Source: Pseudomonadota bacterium (lineage in GTDB: Bacteria; Myxococcota_A; Polyangia; Polyangiales; Polyangiaceae). From it: a stretch of DNA of 5,683 nt. The stretch is taken from the NCBI GenBank assembly GCA_023460875.1, contig JAEWOQ010000307.1, positions 1 to 5,683 on the forward strand, in the 5' to 3' direction. The translations under genes were made by a program, and so were the position numbers. The notes below the pieces were generated by a model. That model was not told where the DNA came from. It did not search any database and was given only the letters and a program-made list of their open reading frames with translations. Position 1 is the first letter of the stretch. The number at the start of each line of letters is the position of its first letter. This document shows positions 1 to 5,599 of the stretch, one piece after another.

Positions 1-14
1 CCCCCCCCCCCCCC
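1..14. repeat. Homopolymer run of 14 C at the window edge
   Basis: The first 14 bases are all C, read as G codons (Gly) at the visible 3' end of slyX. It may be longer outside the window. It could be a slippage-prone tract, or an assembly or sequencing artefact at a contig end; the window alone cannot tell. Confidence 0.9.
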
Positions 15-219
15 GCGCGTCCGCTGGTGGAGCGGCGTCTGCTTCCGGATCCCGGACGTAGCGCTCGAGGCGCTCGAGGCGCTTGGACAGCAGGGAGAGC
101 TCCCGGGTCCGCTCCACGACGACCTCGTTCAGCTCCGCGATGAGCTTGTCCTGATAGGCGACCTTGGTCTCCAGGGCGATGAATCGTTCTTCGAGGGCGG
201 GGTCCAAGGAAGGGTCCAC
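1..219 (-). CDS. slyX: SlyX family protein, 3' end cut by the window edge
   Basis: The minus strand reads from a GTG at 219 to the window edge with no stop, giving about 73 residues. The N-terminal part has the SlyX pattern: LEERFIALETKVAYQDKLI, then AELNEVV, then a Leu/Arg/Glu heptad stretch (LSLLSKRLERLERY), all consistent with one long coiled-coil helix. It then turns Pro/Ala-rich (about residues 58-67). SlyX proteins are about 70-80 residues and usually end in a Pro-rich tail with a PPHY-like terminus; that end is not seen here. The visible C-terminus runs into Gly codons from a homopolymer. The GTG start is chosen because GGAG lies 5 bases upstream. An in-frame ATG at 288 would add 23 residues of Pro/Ser/Gly-rich, non-family sequence. 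The cellular role of SlyX is not established. The gene is divergent from the next one. Identification is firm; the 3' end is not. Confidence 0.85.
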   Translation of the reverse strand, partial: MDPSLDPALEERFIALETKVAYQDKLIAELNEVVVERTRELSLLSKRLERLERYVRDPEADAAPPADARGGGG

Positions 220-224
220 GGGGG

Positions 225-228
225 CTCC
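225..228 (-). promoter_or_regulatory. Ribosome binding site of slyX
   Basis: GGAG on the minus strand lies 5 bases before the GTG at 219. It supports this start over the in-frame ATG at 288, which has no comparable site. Confidence 0.5.
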
Positions 229-297
229 AGAGCTATGGCTGGGATGGCTGCCGAGGGGGGGGCCAATCGGCGTCCGCGAGGTTAGCATGGCGCCCCG

Positions 298-1386
298 ATG
301 GTGCTCTGCTTCGCCCAGTTTGGAGATGTGCCCGCACGAGCTGCTCGGGCGCGGGCCGTCGAAACGGCCCGGCTGCTCTGGGGCGAGCTCGGCGCGGGCG
401 CGATGGCGTCTCTCGAGTGCTCGCGTCTGCTACGGCGGATCGACGCGCGGCTCGGCTTGGAGCCCGGCTCCGACCCGCTCCAGTGGGGGGTGACCTATGC
501 TGGCCTGGAGGCGCGCGGCGCGGCGGAGCTCGTGGTGGCTCAGGCGGTGGCGACGTCCCTGCGCGTGGACGTCGGGCGTCCGGCTCGGCCCTACCCTTCG
601 GTCCTCGAGGAGCTCCAGCCCTTCCATCGGGGTGACCTGTCCGCGGCCAGGGTCCGTGGAGGGTTCACGCGGGGCCACCTGCTCGAGCTGGTGGTGGGCT
701 TGCCGCCGGTGCATGGGGATCCCCAGGAGCTCGCCGAAGAGCTGGTCGACCGGGTGCTCGGTGAGGCGGTCGTGGACGACTGGGTCGTGGCGATCGCCGC
801 GATGCCTCTGCCGCGTTCGGGCCCCCTGCGTGTCCTCCAAGGAGGGGCCGACGAGCCGGAGACCTACCCCCTCGCCCAGCTCGGCGAGCTCCTGGCGAGC
901 GCGACCGCGGCGGTGGAGGCCCAGCTGCCAGCGACGCCCCTCTGGCAGCGGCCGGTCGGCGCCGAGTGGGTCTGGCTCGAGCTGGAGCCCGCGTCGGAGG
1001 GGGTGCAGCCGGAGCGGCTCTCCGTGGTGACCTGGCTCCCCGAGCTCTTGAAATGCGCTCTGGAGGGGCTGCCCTTCCACTCGCGTCGCTTCTCGCGTTG
1101 GCGGGAGCGCTTCGTGTGGCTGCGATGTCCTGCCGCTCGCGGGTCGGCGCGCGTCGAGCGCCGGGAGCACGTCGAGAAGGCGCTGGACGGAGCGCTGCGG
1201 GGAGCGGGGCACGGCGCGGTCGTGGGCACCGGCTTCGGCGAGCGGGACGACTTCTTCGACCTGTGCTTGGGCGAGGAGGACGCGGCCCTGCGCGTCCTCC
1301 TCGAGGTGGCGCGGGAGCTGCGGCTCGGCGGGGAGCTCGGCTTCTACGACACGCGCTGGGCCGAGGAGCGCTTGGTCGTGGGCTGA
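298..1386 (+). CDS. Uncharacterised protein, 362 residues
   Basis: I do not recognise a family. The frame is open from ATG 298 to TGA 1384-1386, has strong third-position GC, and is bounded upstream by an in-frame TAG at 283. No signal peptide or transmembrane segment is apparent, so it is probably cytoplasmic. Two parts share a strand-helix-strand rhythm: about residues 127-180 (HLLELVVGLPP, then an acidic helix, then VVDDWVVAIAAMPL) and about 271-324 (RFVWLRCP, a helix, then AVVGTGFGERDDFFDLCL). These could be two copies of a small alpha/beta domain, which is my inference. A third strand-like stretch, WVWLELEP, lies near residue 225. The start is uncertain: neither ATG 298 nor the in-frame ATG at 403 (residue 36) has a good ribosome binding site. 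It is divergent from slyX, and its stop lies 36 bases from the stop of the converging kinase gene. Coding status is fairly sure; function is unknown. Confidence 0.72.
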   Translation: MVLCFAQFGDVPARAARARAVETARLLWGELGAGAMASLECSRLLRRIDARLGLEPGSDPLQWGVTYAGLEARGAAELVVAQAVATSLRVDVGRPARPYPSVLEELQPFHRGDLSAARVRGGFTRGHLLELVVGLPPVHGDPQELAEELVDRVLGEAVVDDWVVAIAAMPLPRSGPLRVLQGGADEPETYPLAQLGELLASATAAVEAQLPATPLWQRPVGAEWVWLELEPASEGVQPERLSVVTWLPELLKCALEGLPFHSRRFSRWRERFVWLRCPAARGSARVERREHVEKALDGALRGAGHGAVVGTGFGERDDFFDLCLGEEDAALRVLLEVARELRLGGELGFYDTRWAEERLVVG

Positions 1387-1422
1387 GCCGTGGACGCAGG
1401 GCGGCGAACGGCGTGAGGTCGG

Positions 1423-2487
1423 TCAGAGCACGCGGTCGAGCAGCGCGTCGAGGTCTGCCAGGATCGGATCGTCGCGCAGCCGCGCCAGGGCGGCGCGCGC
1501 CTTGCCGATCGTGGGCTCGACGAACTGGAGGAAGTCCGGGTTGCCGTTGCGTCGATCGATGAATACGAAGCGGCCCGCGTCCTTCAGCTTGCGCTGCACC
1601 GTCACAACGTCGAACTCGCGCCCGATGCGCTGGCGCTCCGCCGACGAGAGCCCGAGGGCGGCGGCGTACTCGTCGAGGCGCGCCTCGATGAAATCCCGCG
1701 TGAACACCTGGTAGCTGTCCGTGAGGAGCGCGACGAGATCGTAGACGCGCGGACCGAGCATCGCGTCCTGGAAGTCGATCCAGACGAGGTGAGGCGTCTC
1801 GTCGGCGCCCTCGTGCACCATGAGGTTGCGGCTCTGGTAGTCCCTGTGCACGAAGCCGCGCGGCCAGCCGGCGATGGTCGTCGCCAGATGCTCCGCGGCG
1901 CGGTCGAAGAGCTCCCGATCCGCAGGGCTGAGCTCGACGCCGCACGCGCCCAGGCGCCACTCCCGGAAATGGTCCACCTCCCAGCGCAGCAGGTCCCGAT
2001 CGAAGGCCCGCTCCCGGACGATGCTGCCCGCCGGCAGCTCGGCGAGCGCCACCTGGGCTGCCGCCAGATCGTGCACCGCGGCGCGATAGAGGCTCTCGCG
2101 GCTCTCGGGCCGTCGCGCCAGGTAGTTCGCGAGGGTGTCGTCTCCCAAGTCTTGGACCAGCAGCAGCCCGTCGTCGCAGGCCTCCGCCAGGATCCGGGGG
2201 ACGAGCACTCCCCGCTGCGCCAGCAGGTCTCGGACCTCGAGGAAGGGCCAGCGCCGCCCCTCCTCGCTCGCCTTGGCGATCTCTTGGCTCTTCCCGGGGA
2301 CGAACATCGCGACCAGCGTGCTCCCGTCCTCGAGATGGACGCGGAAGAAGCGGCGGGTCGAAGCGCCGCCCTTCATCTCCTCCGCGCGGTACGTCGTCCC
2401 GCGCTCCGTGAGGCGCCGGAGCGCGCGCTCGAGGGGTTCAAAGGGAGGGGGCGGTGGCGGCGCGGCCGGAGAGGCAGAGGAAACCAC
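1423..2487 (-). CDS. AmgK-like aminoglycoside phosphotransferase-fold sugar kinase
   Basis: The 354-residue cytoplasmic protein has the APH/choline-kinase fold. In order it shows a nucleotide-loop-like GGASTRRFFRV (40-50), a hinge-like LLLVQDLGD (108-116), the catalytic loop FVHRDYQSRNLMV (212-224: His214, Asp216, Asn221), and the metal-binding IDFQDAMLGPRVYDLVALL (237-255, Asp238). A C-terminal VQRKLKDAGRF (297-307) followed by DFLQFVEPTIGKA is also present. The last block and WEVDHFREW (169-177) are typical of AmgK-type kinases (COG3178), which phosphorylate the anomeric carbon of MurNAc/GlcNAc in peptidoglycan recycling. The substrate here is inferred, and a different sugar is possible. 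The usual partner, a MurU-like nucleotidyltransferase, is not in the window. Residues 9-15 are Ala followed by six prolines, which may make early translation depend on EF-P. The start is GTG 2487 with only a weak GAGAG upstream; the next in-frame ATG is residue 38, too close to the nucleotide loop. It is divergent from rsmG. Confidence 0.85.
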   Translation of the reverse strand: MVSSASPAAPPPPPPFEPLERALRRLTERGTTYRAEEMKGGASTRRFFRVHLEDGSTLVAMFVPGKSQEIAKASEEGRRWPFLEVRDLLAQRGVLVPRILAEACDDGLLLVQDLGDDTLANYLARRPESRESLYRAAVHDLAAAQVALAELPAGSIVRERAFDRDLLRWEVDHFREWRLGACGVELSPADRELFDRAAEHLATTIAGWPRGFVHRDYQSRNLMVHEGADETPHLVWIDFQDAMLGPRVYDLVALLTDSYQVFTRDFIEARLDEYAAALGLSSAERQRIGREFDVVTVQRKLKDAGRFVFIDRRNGNPDFLQFVEPTIGKARAALARLRDDPILADLDALLDRVL

Positions 2488-2499
2488 GGCTCTCGTCTA

Positions 2500-2511
2500 C
2501 CCCGAGCGGGG
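2500..2511. promoter_or_regulatory. Short palindrome in the divergent kinase/rsmG spacer
   Basis: CCCCG-AG-CGGGG is a perfect 5-bp inverted repeat with a 2-base centre. It sits in the 49-bp gap between the start codons of the divergent kinase and rsmG genes. It could be an operator or part of a leader hairpin. In DNA this GC-rich it may also be chance. No convincing -35/-10 pair is visible for either gene. Confidence 0.25.
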
Positions 2512-2536
2512 CGAGCTACGCTACACCGGGGGCGTC

Positions 2537-3193
2537 ATGGCGCTCGAACTCCCTGCTGCTGGCTGGACATCGCGTGTCGCGCGGCTCCTAGAAGACCTCG
2601 AGCTGGTGATTTCACCAGCCACTGAGGCAGCCTTCTCGGCCTACCTGGACCAGGTGGTCACCTGGGGCGCGCGCATGGATCTGACCGCCGCCCGGACCTT
2701 GGACGAGCTGGTGGACCTCTCCTTCGCCGACGCGGTAGTGATCGCCCGGGAGGAGCGGCGACGCTCCGGGACGCTCGATGGCCGCTGGGTGGACGTGGGA
2801 TCGGGAGCAGGCGCGCCGGGGATCCCGCTGTTCCTCTTGCTGTCCGAGGGGGCCCCTAGCTTCCGCGGGACCCTCGTCGAGCCGCGGACGAAGCGCGTGG
2901 CCTTCCTGCGCAGTGTGCTGGGGACCCTGGGACTCGAGGGGCTCGATGTCGTCCGGGCGCGCAGCGACACTCTCCCCCCGCGCACCTTCTCCCACACCGT
3001 CGCCCGGGCCACGCTGCCGCCTCCGCAATGGTTGGCGGAGGGCGCCCGGCTCGCCACGGAGGCGGTCTGGGTGCTGCTCGCGCGCGAGCCGGCGCCCAGC
3101 CATCCGGGGTGGTCTATTGACCACGAGCTCACCTACTGCTGGCCTGCGACCCGCGTGCCGCGGCGCGCGCTTCGATACGTCCCCACACCCTGA
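2537..3193 (+). CDS. rsmG: 16S rRNA (guanine-527-N7)-methyltransferase RsmG
   Basis: The 218-residue protein transfers a methyl group from S-adenosylmethionine to N7 of G527 in the 530 loop of 16S rRNA; loss of this modification is known to give low-level streptomycin resistance. Visible family features are an N-terminal helical segment ending FSAYLDQVVTWGARMDLTAA (33-52, the 'W-N-x-x-x-N-L-T' region), and the SAM-binding motif I WVDVGSGAGAPGIPL (84-98). The post-I segment is LVEPRTKRVAFLR (113-125). The C-terminal third (ARATLPPPQWL, then VWVLLAREPAP) is less like the enterobacterial protein but fits a Rossmann methyltransferase. The length is close to the usual 200-220. ATG 2537 is chosen because it starts just before the first family-like helix and has a GGGGG run 5 bases upstream. 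The longer open frame upstream only reads antisense through the kinase gene. The common neighbours mnmG and parAB are absent here. Confidence 0.92.
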   Translation: MALELPAAGWTSRVARLLEDLELVISPATEAAFSAYLDQVVTWGARMDLTAARTLDELVDLSFADAVVIAREERRRSGTLDGRWVDVGSGAGAPGIPLFLLLSEGAPSFRGTLVEPRTKRVAFLRSVLGTLGLEGLDVVRARSDTLPPRTFSHTVARATLPPPQWLAEGARLATEAVWVLLAREPAPSHPGWSIDHELTYCWPATRVPRRALRYVPTP

Positions 3194-3223
3194 GCACGCG
3201 ACGAACGGATCGACGGGAAGCAT

Positions 3224-3268
3224 CCTCGGTGAGCGCGCGTAAGCCGCTCACGATGGTTGGCTCCGAGG
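3224..3268 (+). terminator. Hairpin after rsmG, possible terminator
   Basis: A 7-bp perfect stem, GTGAGCG (3229-3235) with CGCTCAC (3245-3251), has a 9-base loop. It can be extended by an outer CCTCG (3224-3228) paired to CGAGG (3264-3268) across a 12-base bulge on the right. There is no adjacent T run (TTT only at 3275-3277), so it is not a classical intrinsic terminator. It lies 30 bases past the rsmG stop. Confidence 0.35.
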
Positions 3269-3284
3269 GGACGGTTTCCTAGCG

Positions 3285-3425
3285 CGAGCGTAATCATTTG
3301 GTCGGAGCGAAACATCCCATCTTTTTCGACCCGATCCAGGACCCAGAGCCTACAGTTGATAGAACAGAACTCTCGTTGGCCCCGCGACCCACCAGTTGCC
3401 GCCAGCGGCTCTCTTCACGAGGATA
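3285..3425 (+). promoter_or_regulatory. AT-richer leader of the yceI-like gene with its ribosome binding site
   Basis: Bases about 3290-3375 are clearly less GC-rich than the surroundings (for example TAATCATTTGG, ATCTTTTTCG, GTTGATAGAAC), as expected for a promoter and 5' leader. I could not find a well-spaced -35/-10 pair, so no exact promoter is claimed. GAGGA at 3419-3423, 9 bases before ATG 3433, is a good ribosome binding site and fixes the start of the next gene. Confidence 0.35.
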
Positions 3426-3432
3426 CTTGCCA

Positions 3433-3990
3433 ATGAAATCCCAACCACGACGCATTCTCGTTGCAGCAGCTGGCCTCCTCGCTGGGCTGACCTTTGCTTT
3501 GGGCTCGTACGCCGCGTTCACGTCCGCGAAGGATATTTCGGTGAAGTTCCAAGCTGTCGGCCCAGCCGGGCTCAAGATCGATGGCACCGGTTCTTCGCTC
3601 ACCGTGACGGAGAAGGACGGCAAGATAGAGTTCGTCGCAGGCGTCACGGACCTGAAGACGGGGATCAAGATGCGCGACGACCACCTCAAGAAGGCGCTCG
3701 CGGTCGAGAAGCACAAGGAGGCGAAGCTCGTCGTCGAGCGAAGCCAACTGACGTTGCCGGAAGCGGGGAAGGCCTCGAAGGGGAAAGTGGCCGGCAAGCT
3801 CACCTTGCACGGGCAGGAGAAGAGCGTGCCCGTCTACTACAAGGTGGAGCGAAAGGGCGAGGACTACGAGGTGTCGGGGCGCACGACCGTCAACATCGAG
3901 GAGTTCGGGATCGAGAAGCCCTGCTACCTGGGCGTATGCGTCAAGCCGGACGTGAAGGTCAGCGTGAAGGTCACTCTGCAGGACAAGTGA
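3433..3990 (+). CDS. YceI family periplasmic lipocalin-like protein
   Basis: The product is 185 residues. It starts with a Sec signal peptide: KSQPRR, a hydrophobic core about residues 8-24, and likely cleavage near SYAA or FTSA (28-32). The mature part carries the YceI pattern: FQAVGPAGLKIDGTGSSL (39-56), DLKTGIKMRDDHLKKALAVEKHKEAKL (73-99, the usual 'TGxxxRDxHL...F...P' region), GKLTLHGQEKSVPVYYKV (121-138) and FGIEKPCYLGVCVKPDVKVSVKVTL (158-182). YceI proteins are antiparallel beta-barrels of about 170-190 residues that bind isoprenoid-type lipids; the ligand here is unknown. The protein is Lys-rich, in contrast to its Arg-rich neighbours, and its gene is somewhat lower in GC. Cys164 and Cys169 are its only cysteines and lie in the otherwise conserved YLGV segment. 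ATG 3433 is chosen over an in-frame GTG/ATG at or near 3298 because of the GAGGA site and because it starts the signal peptide. Confidence 0.9.
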   Translation: MKSQPRRILVAAAGLLAGLTFALGSYAAFTSAKDISVKFQAVGPAGLKIDGTGSSLTVTEKDGKIEFVAGVTDLKTGIKMRDDHLKKALAVEKHKEAKLVVERSQLTLPEAGKASKGKVAGKLTLHGQEKSVPVYYKVERKGEDYEVSGRTTVNIEEFGIEKPCYLGVCVKPDVKVSVKVTLQDK

Positions 3991-3999
3991 GCCGCGGGC

Positions 4000-4031
4000 G
4001 CGCCGTCGAGAGCGAAGGGCCTCGACGGCGC
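4000..4031 (+). terminator. Perfect 11-bp hairpin after the yceI-like gene
   Basis: GCGCCGTCGAG (4000-4010) pairs perfectly with CTCGACGGCGC (4021-4031) around a 10-base loop. It begins 10 bases after the stop codon, the usual place for a terminator or 3'-end stabilising hairpin. No T run follows, so termination by it alone is uncertain. Confidence 0.55.
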
Positions 4032-4036
4032 TGACA

Positions 4037-4072
4037 CGTCGAGCTCCACACCCGGAAGGTGCGGAGCTGACG
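4037..4072 (+). terminator. Second long hairpin, in tandem with the first
   Basis: CGTCGAGCTCCACACC (4037-4052) pairs with GGTGCGGAGCTGACG (4058-4072) around a 5-base loop, with one A-C mismatch and one bulged G (4041). It starts only 5 bases after the previous hairpin. Together they look like a tandem, possibly two-way, transcription barrier or mRNA 3'-end structure. There is no T tract. Confidence 0.45.
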
Positions 4073-4130
4073 TCCTCGGCGCAAACGCGGCCCGCGTAGC
4101 TGCTCGAGCTGGCCTCAGCCATGGCGTGTC

Positions 4131-4152
4131 CCAGGGACTCGAGGGTCCTTGG
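4131..4152 (+). other. Third short inverted repeat
   Basis: CCAGGGAC (4131-4138) pairs with GTCCTTGG (4145-4152), 8 bp including one G-T pair, around a 6-base TCGAGG loop. It lies about 140 bases before the cytochrome-porin start and could be a leader structure or operator. It may also be chance in GC-rich DNA. Confidence 0.25.
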
Positions 4153-4293
4153 GGCGCGCCGTTCGCGTTTTGTCGATGCGTCCCGGGCGTGCTGACTGGA
4201 GGAGCAGTTCTCACATCCTACTCCCATCTGTGGAGGCGTCCCCGACGTGGCGATTCATCTCGAGGCGCGTTGACCTCCGTTGCGACTGCAAGC

Positions 4294-5589
4294 ATGCTCC
4301 GCCCCATGTCTGGCGGAAACGGGCGTCGAGCTTGGTTTGCTCCCAAGCTCTTGTTGGCCCTGGCCGTATCGTGCGTAGTGTGGTCGTGGTCCGAGTCCGC
4401 GCACGCTTATGCGTGGATGATTCGGCATTCGTATACGGCCTGCGGCACCTGTCACGCCGATCCCAGCGGTGGCGAGCTGCTTACCACCTACGGGCGCGCT
4501 CAAGGCGATTTGCTCTTGAGGATGCACTACGGAGGCGACTCGGCCGCTGACGGTGGAGACGACGACGGCGAGGGTGAGGCAGCGGGTCCCAACGACTCGT
4601 TGGGCGAGCCGACCACCGGCGTCCTGTGGGGTCTGTGGGAGCCCCCCGAGTGGTTGTTGCTCGGCGGTACGTACCGGAACCTGAACGTGTATCGGCCGAC
4701 CGCCGAAGGGAGCAAGAACTCGCTGGTCCCGGTGATGCAGGCAGACCTGTATGGCCAGGTGCAGTTCGGCGCGTTCCGCGCCTCGGCGAGCGGAGGGATC
4801 TCACGGGTCAAGGTCGGGTCCCCACACGCCCGCGCGGCCCAGGTCACGACCGGCCAGGGGGAGGAGTTGAACCTCATCTCCCGCACCCACTGGGTGGGCG
4901 TCGACTTCGCAGATGCCTTCACGGTGCGCGCGGGGAGGATGAACCTCCCGTTCGGTCTGCGGATCCCCGAGCACACGATGTGGGTGCGTGAGAGCACCAT
5001 GACAGATCGGGAGTCTGATCAACAGCACGGCGTCGCGTTGGCCTATGTCGGCCAGAGCGTCCGCGCCGAGATCATGGGCATCGCGGGCAACTACCAGATC
5101 CACCCCTCTCAGGTGCGTGAGCGGGGATACGCGGCCTACGCGGAGGCCATCGCGGCGAACAACATGGCCGTGGGCGTCAGCAGTAAGGTGACGAGCACGA
5201 ACATCGATCGCTTCACCGGTGACACGAACGTCGTACGCCAGGCTCACGGCATCATGGGCCGCTGGGCGCCGATGCATCAGCTCGCGCTCATGTTCGAGGC
5301 GAACATGTTGTTCCGCACGAACGCGGAGGCGGGCTACGTCGGCTTCGTGCAAGCCGATTATGAGATCGTGCAGGGGCTACACTTTCTGCTCACTGGTGAG
5401 ATGCTCGACGAAGGGCGCTCGGTCCTGACGGGGGCGCCGTCCGTGGGGCCTGGCTTGGGCGAGCCGAAGCTCGGGGGCTGGGTGAGCCTCGATTGGTTCT
5501 TTGCCAAGCAGTTCGAGGTGCGCCTCGACCTCGTGTCGCGGCAGAACGAGCCTCTGACCCTCCTGAGCCAACTGCACTTCTACCTCTGA
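4294..5589 (+). CDS. Exported monohaem cytochrome c-porin fusion, Cyc2-like architecture
   Basis: The product is 431 residues from ATG 4294. A signal peptide is clear: basic RRAWFAPK (11-18), a hydrophobic core (19-32), and SESAHA (33-38) with likely cleavage before Tyr39. Then follows WMIRHSYTACGTCHADPSGG, with a single haem c site CGTCH at 50-54 and ELLTTYGRAQ at 61-70. An acidic Gly/Asp/Glu linker spans about 82-105. The rest (about 119-431) alternates short polar and hydrophobic beta strands, includes VRAGRMNLPFGLRIPEHT, a porin-like block, and ends QLHFYL, as expected for an outer-membrane barrel. Cyc2 iron-oxidase cytochrome-porins have this order and a 'CxxCH...LTxFGR' start, and are about 400-450 residues long. 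I infer electron transfer across the outer membrane; the donor or acceptor is unknown. His45, Met42, Met77 or His78 could be the second haem ligand. ATG 4306 is an equally good start; neither has a ribosome binding site. An upstream ATG at 4126 would bury the signal peptide. Confidence 0.82.
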   Translation: MLRPMSGGNGRRAWFAPKLLLALAVSCVVWSWSESAHAYAWMIRHSYTACGTCHADPSGGELLTTYGRAQGDLLLRMHYGGDSAADGGDDDGEGEAAGPNDSLGEPTTGVLWGLWEPPEWLLLGGTYRNLNVYRPTAEGSKNSLVPVMQADLYGQVQFGAFRASASGGISRVKVGSPHARAAQVTTGQGEELNLISRTHWVGVDFADAFTVRAGRMNLPFGLRIPEHTMWVRESTMTDRESDQQHGVALAYVGQSVRAEIMGIAGNYQIHPSQVRERGYAAYAEAIAANNMAVGVSSKVTSTNIDRFTGDTNVVRQAHGIMGRWAPMHQLALMFEANMLFRTNAEAGYVGFVQADYEIVQGLHFLLTGEMLDEGRSVLTGAPSVGPGLGEPKLGGWVSLDWFFAKQFEVRLDLVSRQNEPLTLLSQLHFYL

Positions 5590-5599
5590 GATCGTCGTC

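Larger units (their letters stand above)
3991..4293. other. Hairpin-rich intergenic region, no gene seen
   Basis: These 303 bases lie between the yceI-like gene and the cytochrome-porin gene. The left half holds two strong adjacent hairpins and the middle a third, each listed separately. Open frames crossing it on either strand are extensions or antisense shadows of the neighbours. GGAGGAG at 4198-4204 and GGAGG at 4232-4236 look like ribosome binding sites, but no suitably spaced start codon in the cytochrome-porin frame follows either. No clear promoter motif was found. Confidence 0.6.

Noticed and set aside
60..84. Tandem GCGCTCGAG repeat as a regulatory element
   Set aside because: It is explained by the LERLER coiled-coil codons of slyX.
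665..1960. Minus-strand open frame of 431 codons, and other long antisense frames across the unknown gene and the kinase
   Set aside because: The translation is Arg/Pro/Ala-rich low-complexity sequence typical of antisense frames in high-GC genes. It also spans two well-supported genes.
2135..2536. Upstream extension of the rsmG frame
   Set aside because: This part is Ser/Arg-rich and antisense to the kinase. RsmG homology begins only after ATG 2537.
1789..2625. Plus-strand open frame of 278 codons antisense to the kinase
   Set aside because: It has no family features, and it overlaps the kinase motifs and the rsmG start in another frame.
3351..3362. TACAGT/GATAGA as a -10 box for the yceI-like gene
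   Set aside because: No -35-like hexamer lies at a proper distance, so only a general AT-rich leader is reported.
3298..3432. N-terminal extension of the YceI frame
   Set aside because: It would bury the signal peptide, while GAGGA sits correctly before ATG 3433.
3415..4227. Minus-strand open frame of 270 codons antisense to the yceI-like gene
   Set aside because: It is a shadow: the plus strand has a signal peptide, a ribosome binding site and clear YceI motifs.
4126..4293. N-terminal extension of the cytochrome-porin from ATG 4126
   Set aside because: It would put 56 extra residues before a good signal peptide, and it has no ribosome binding site at the start.
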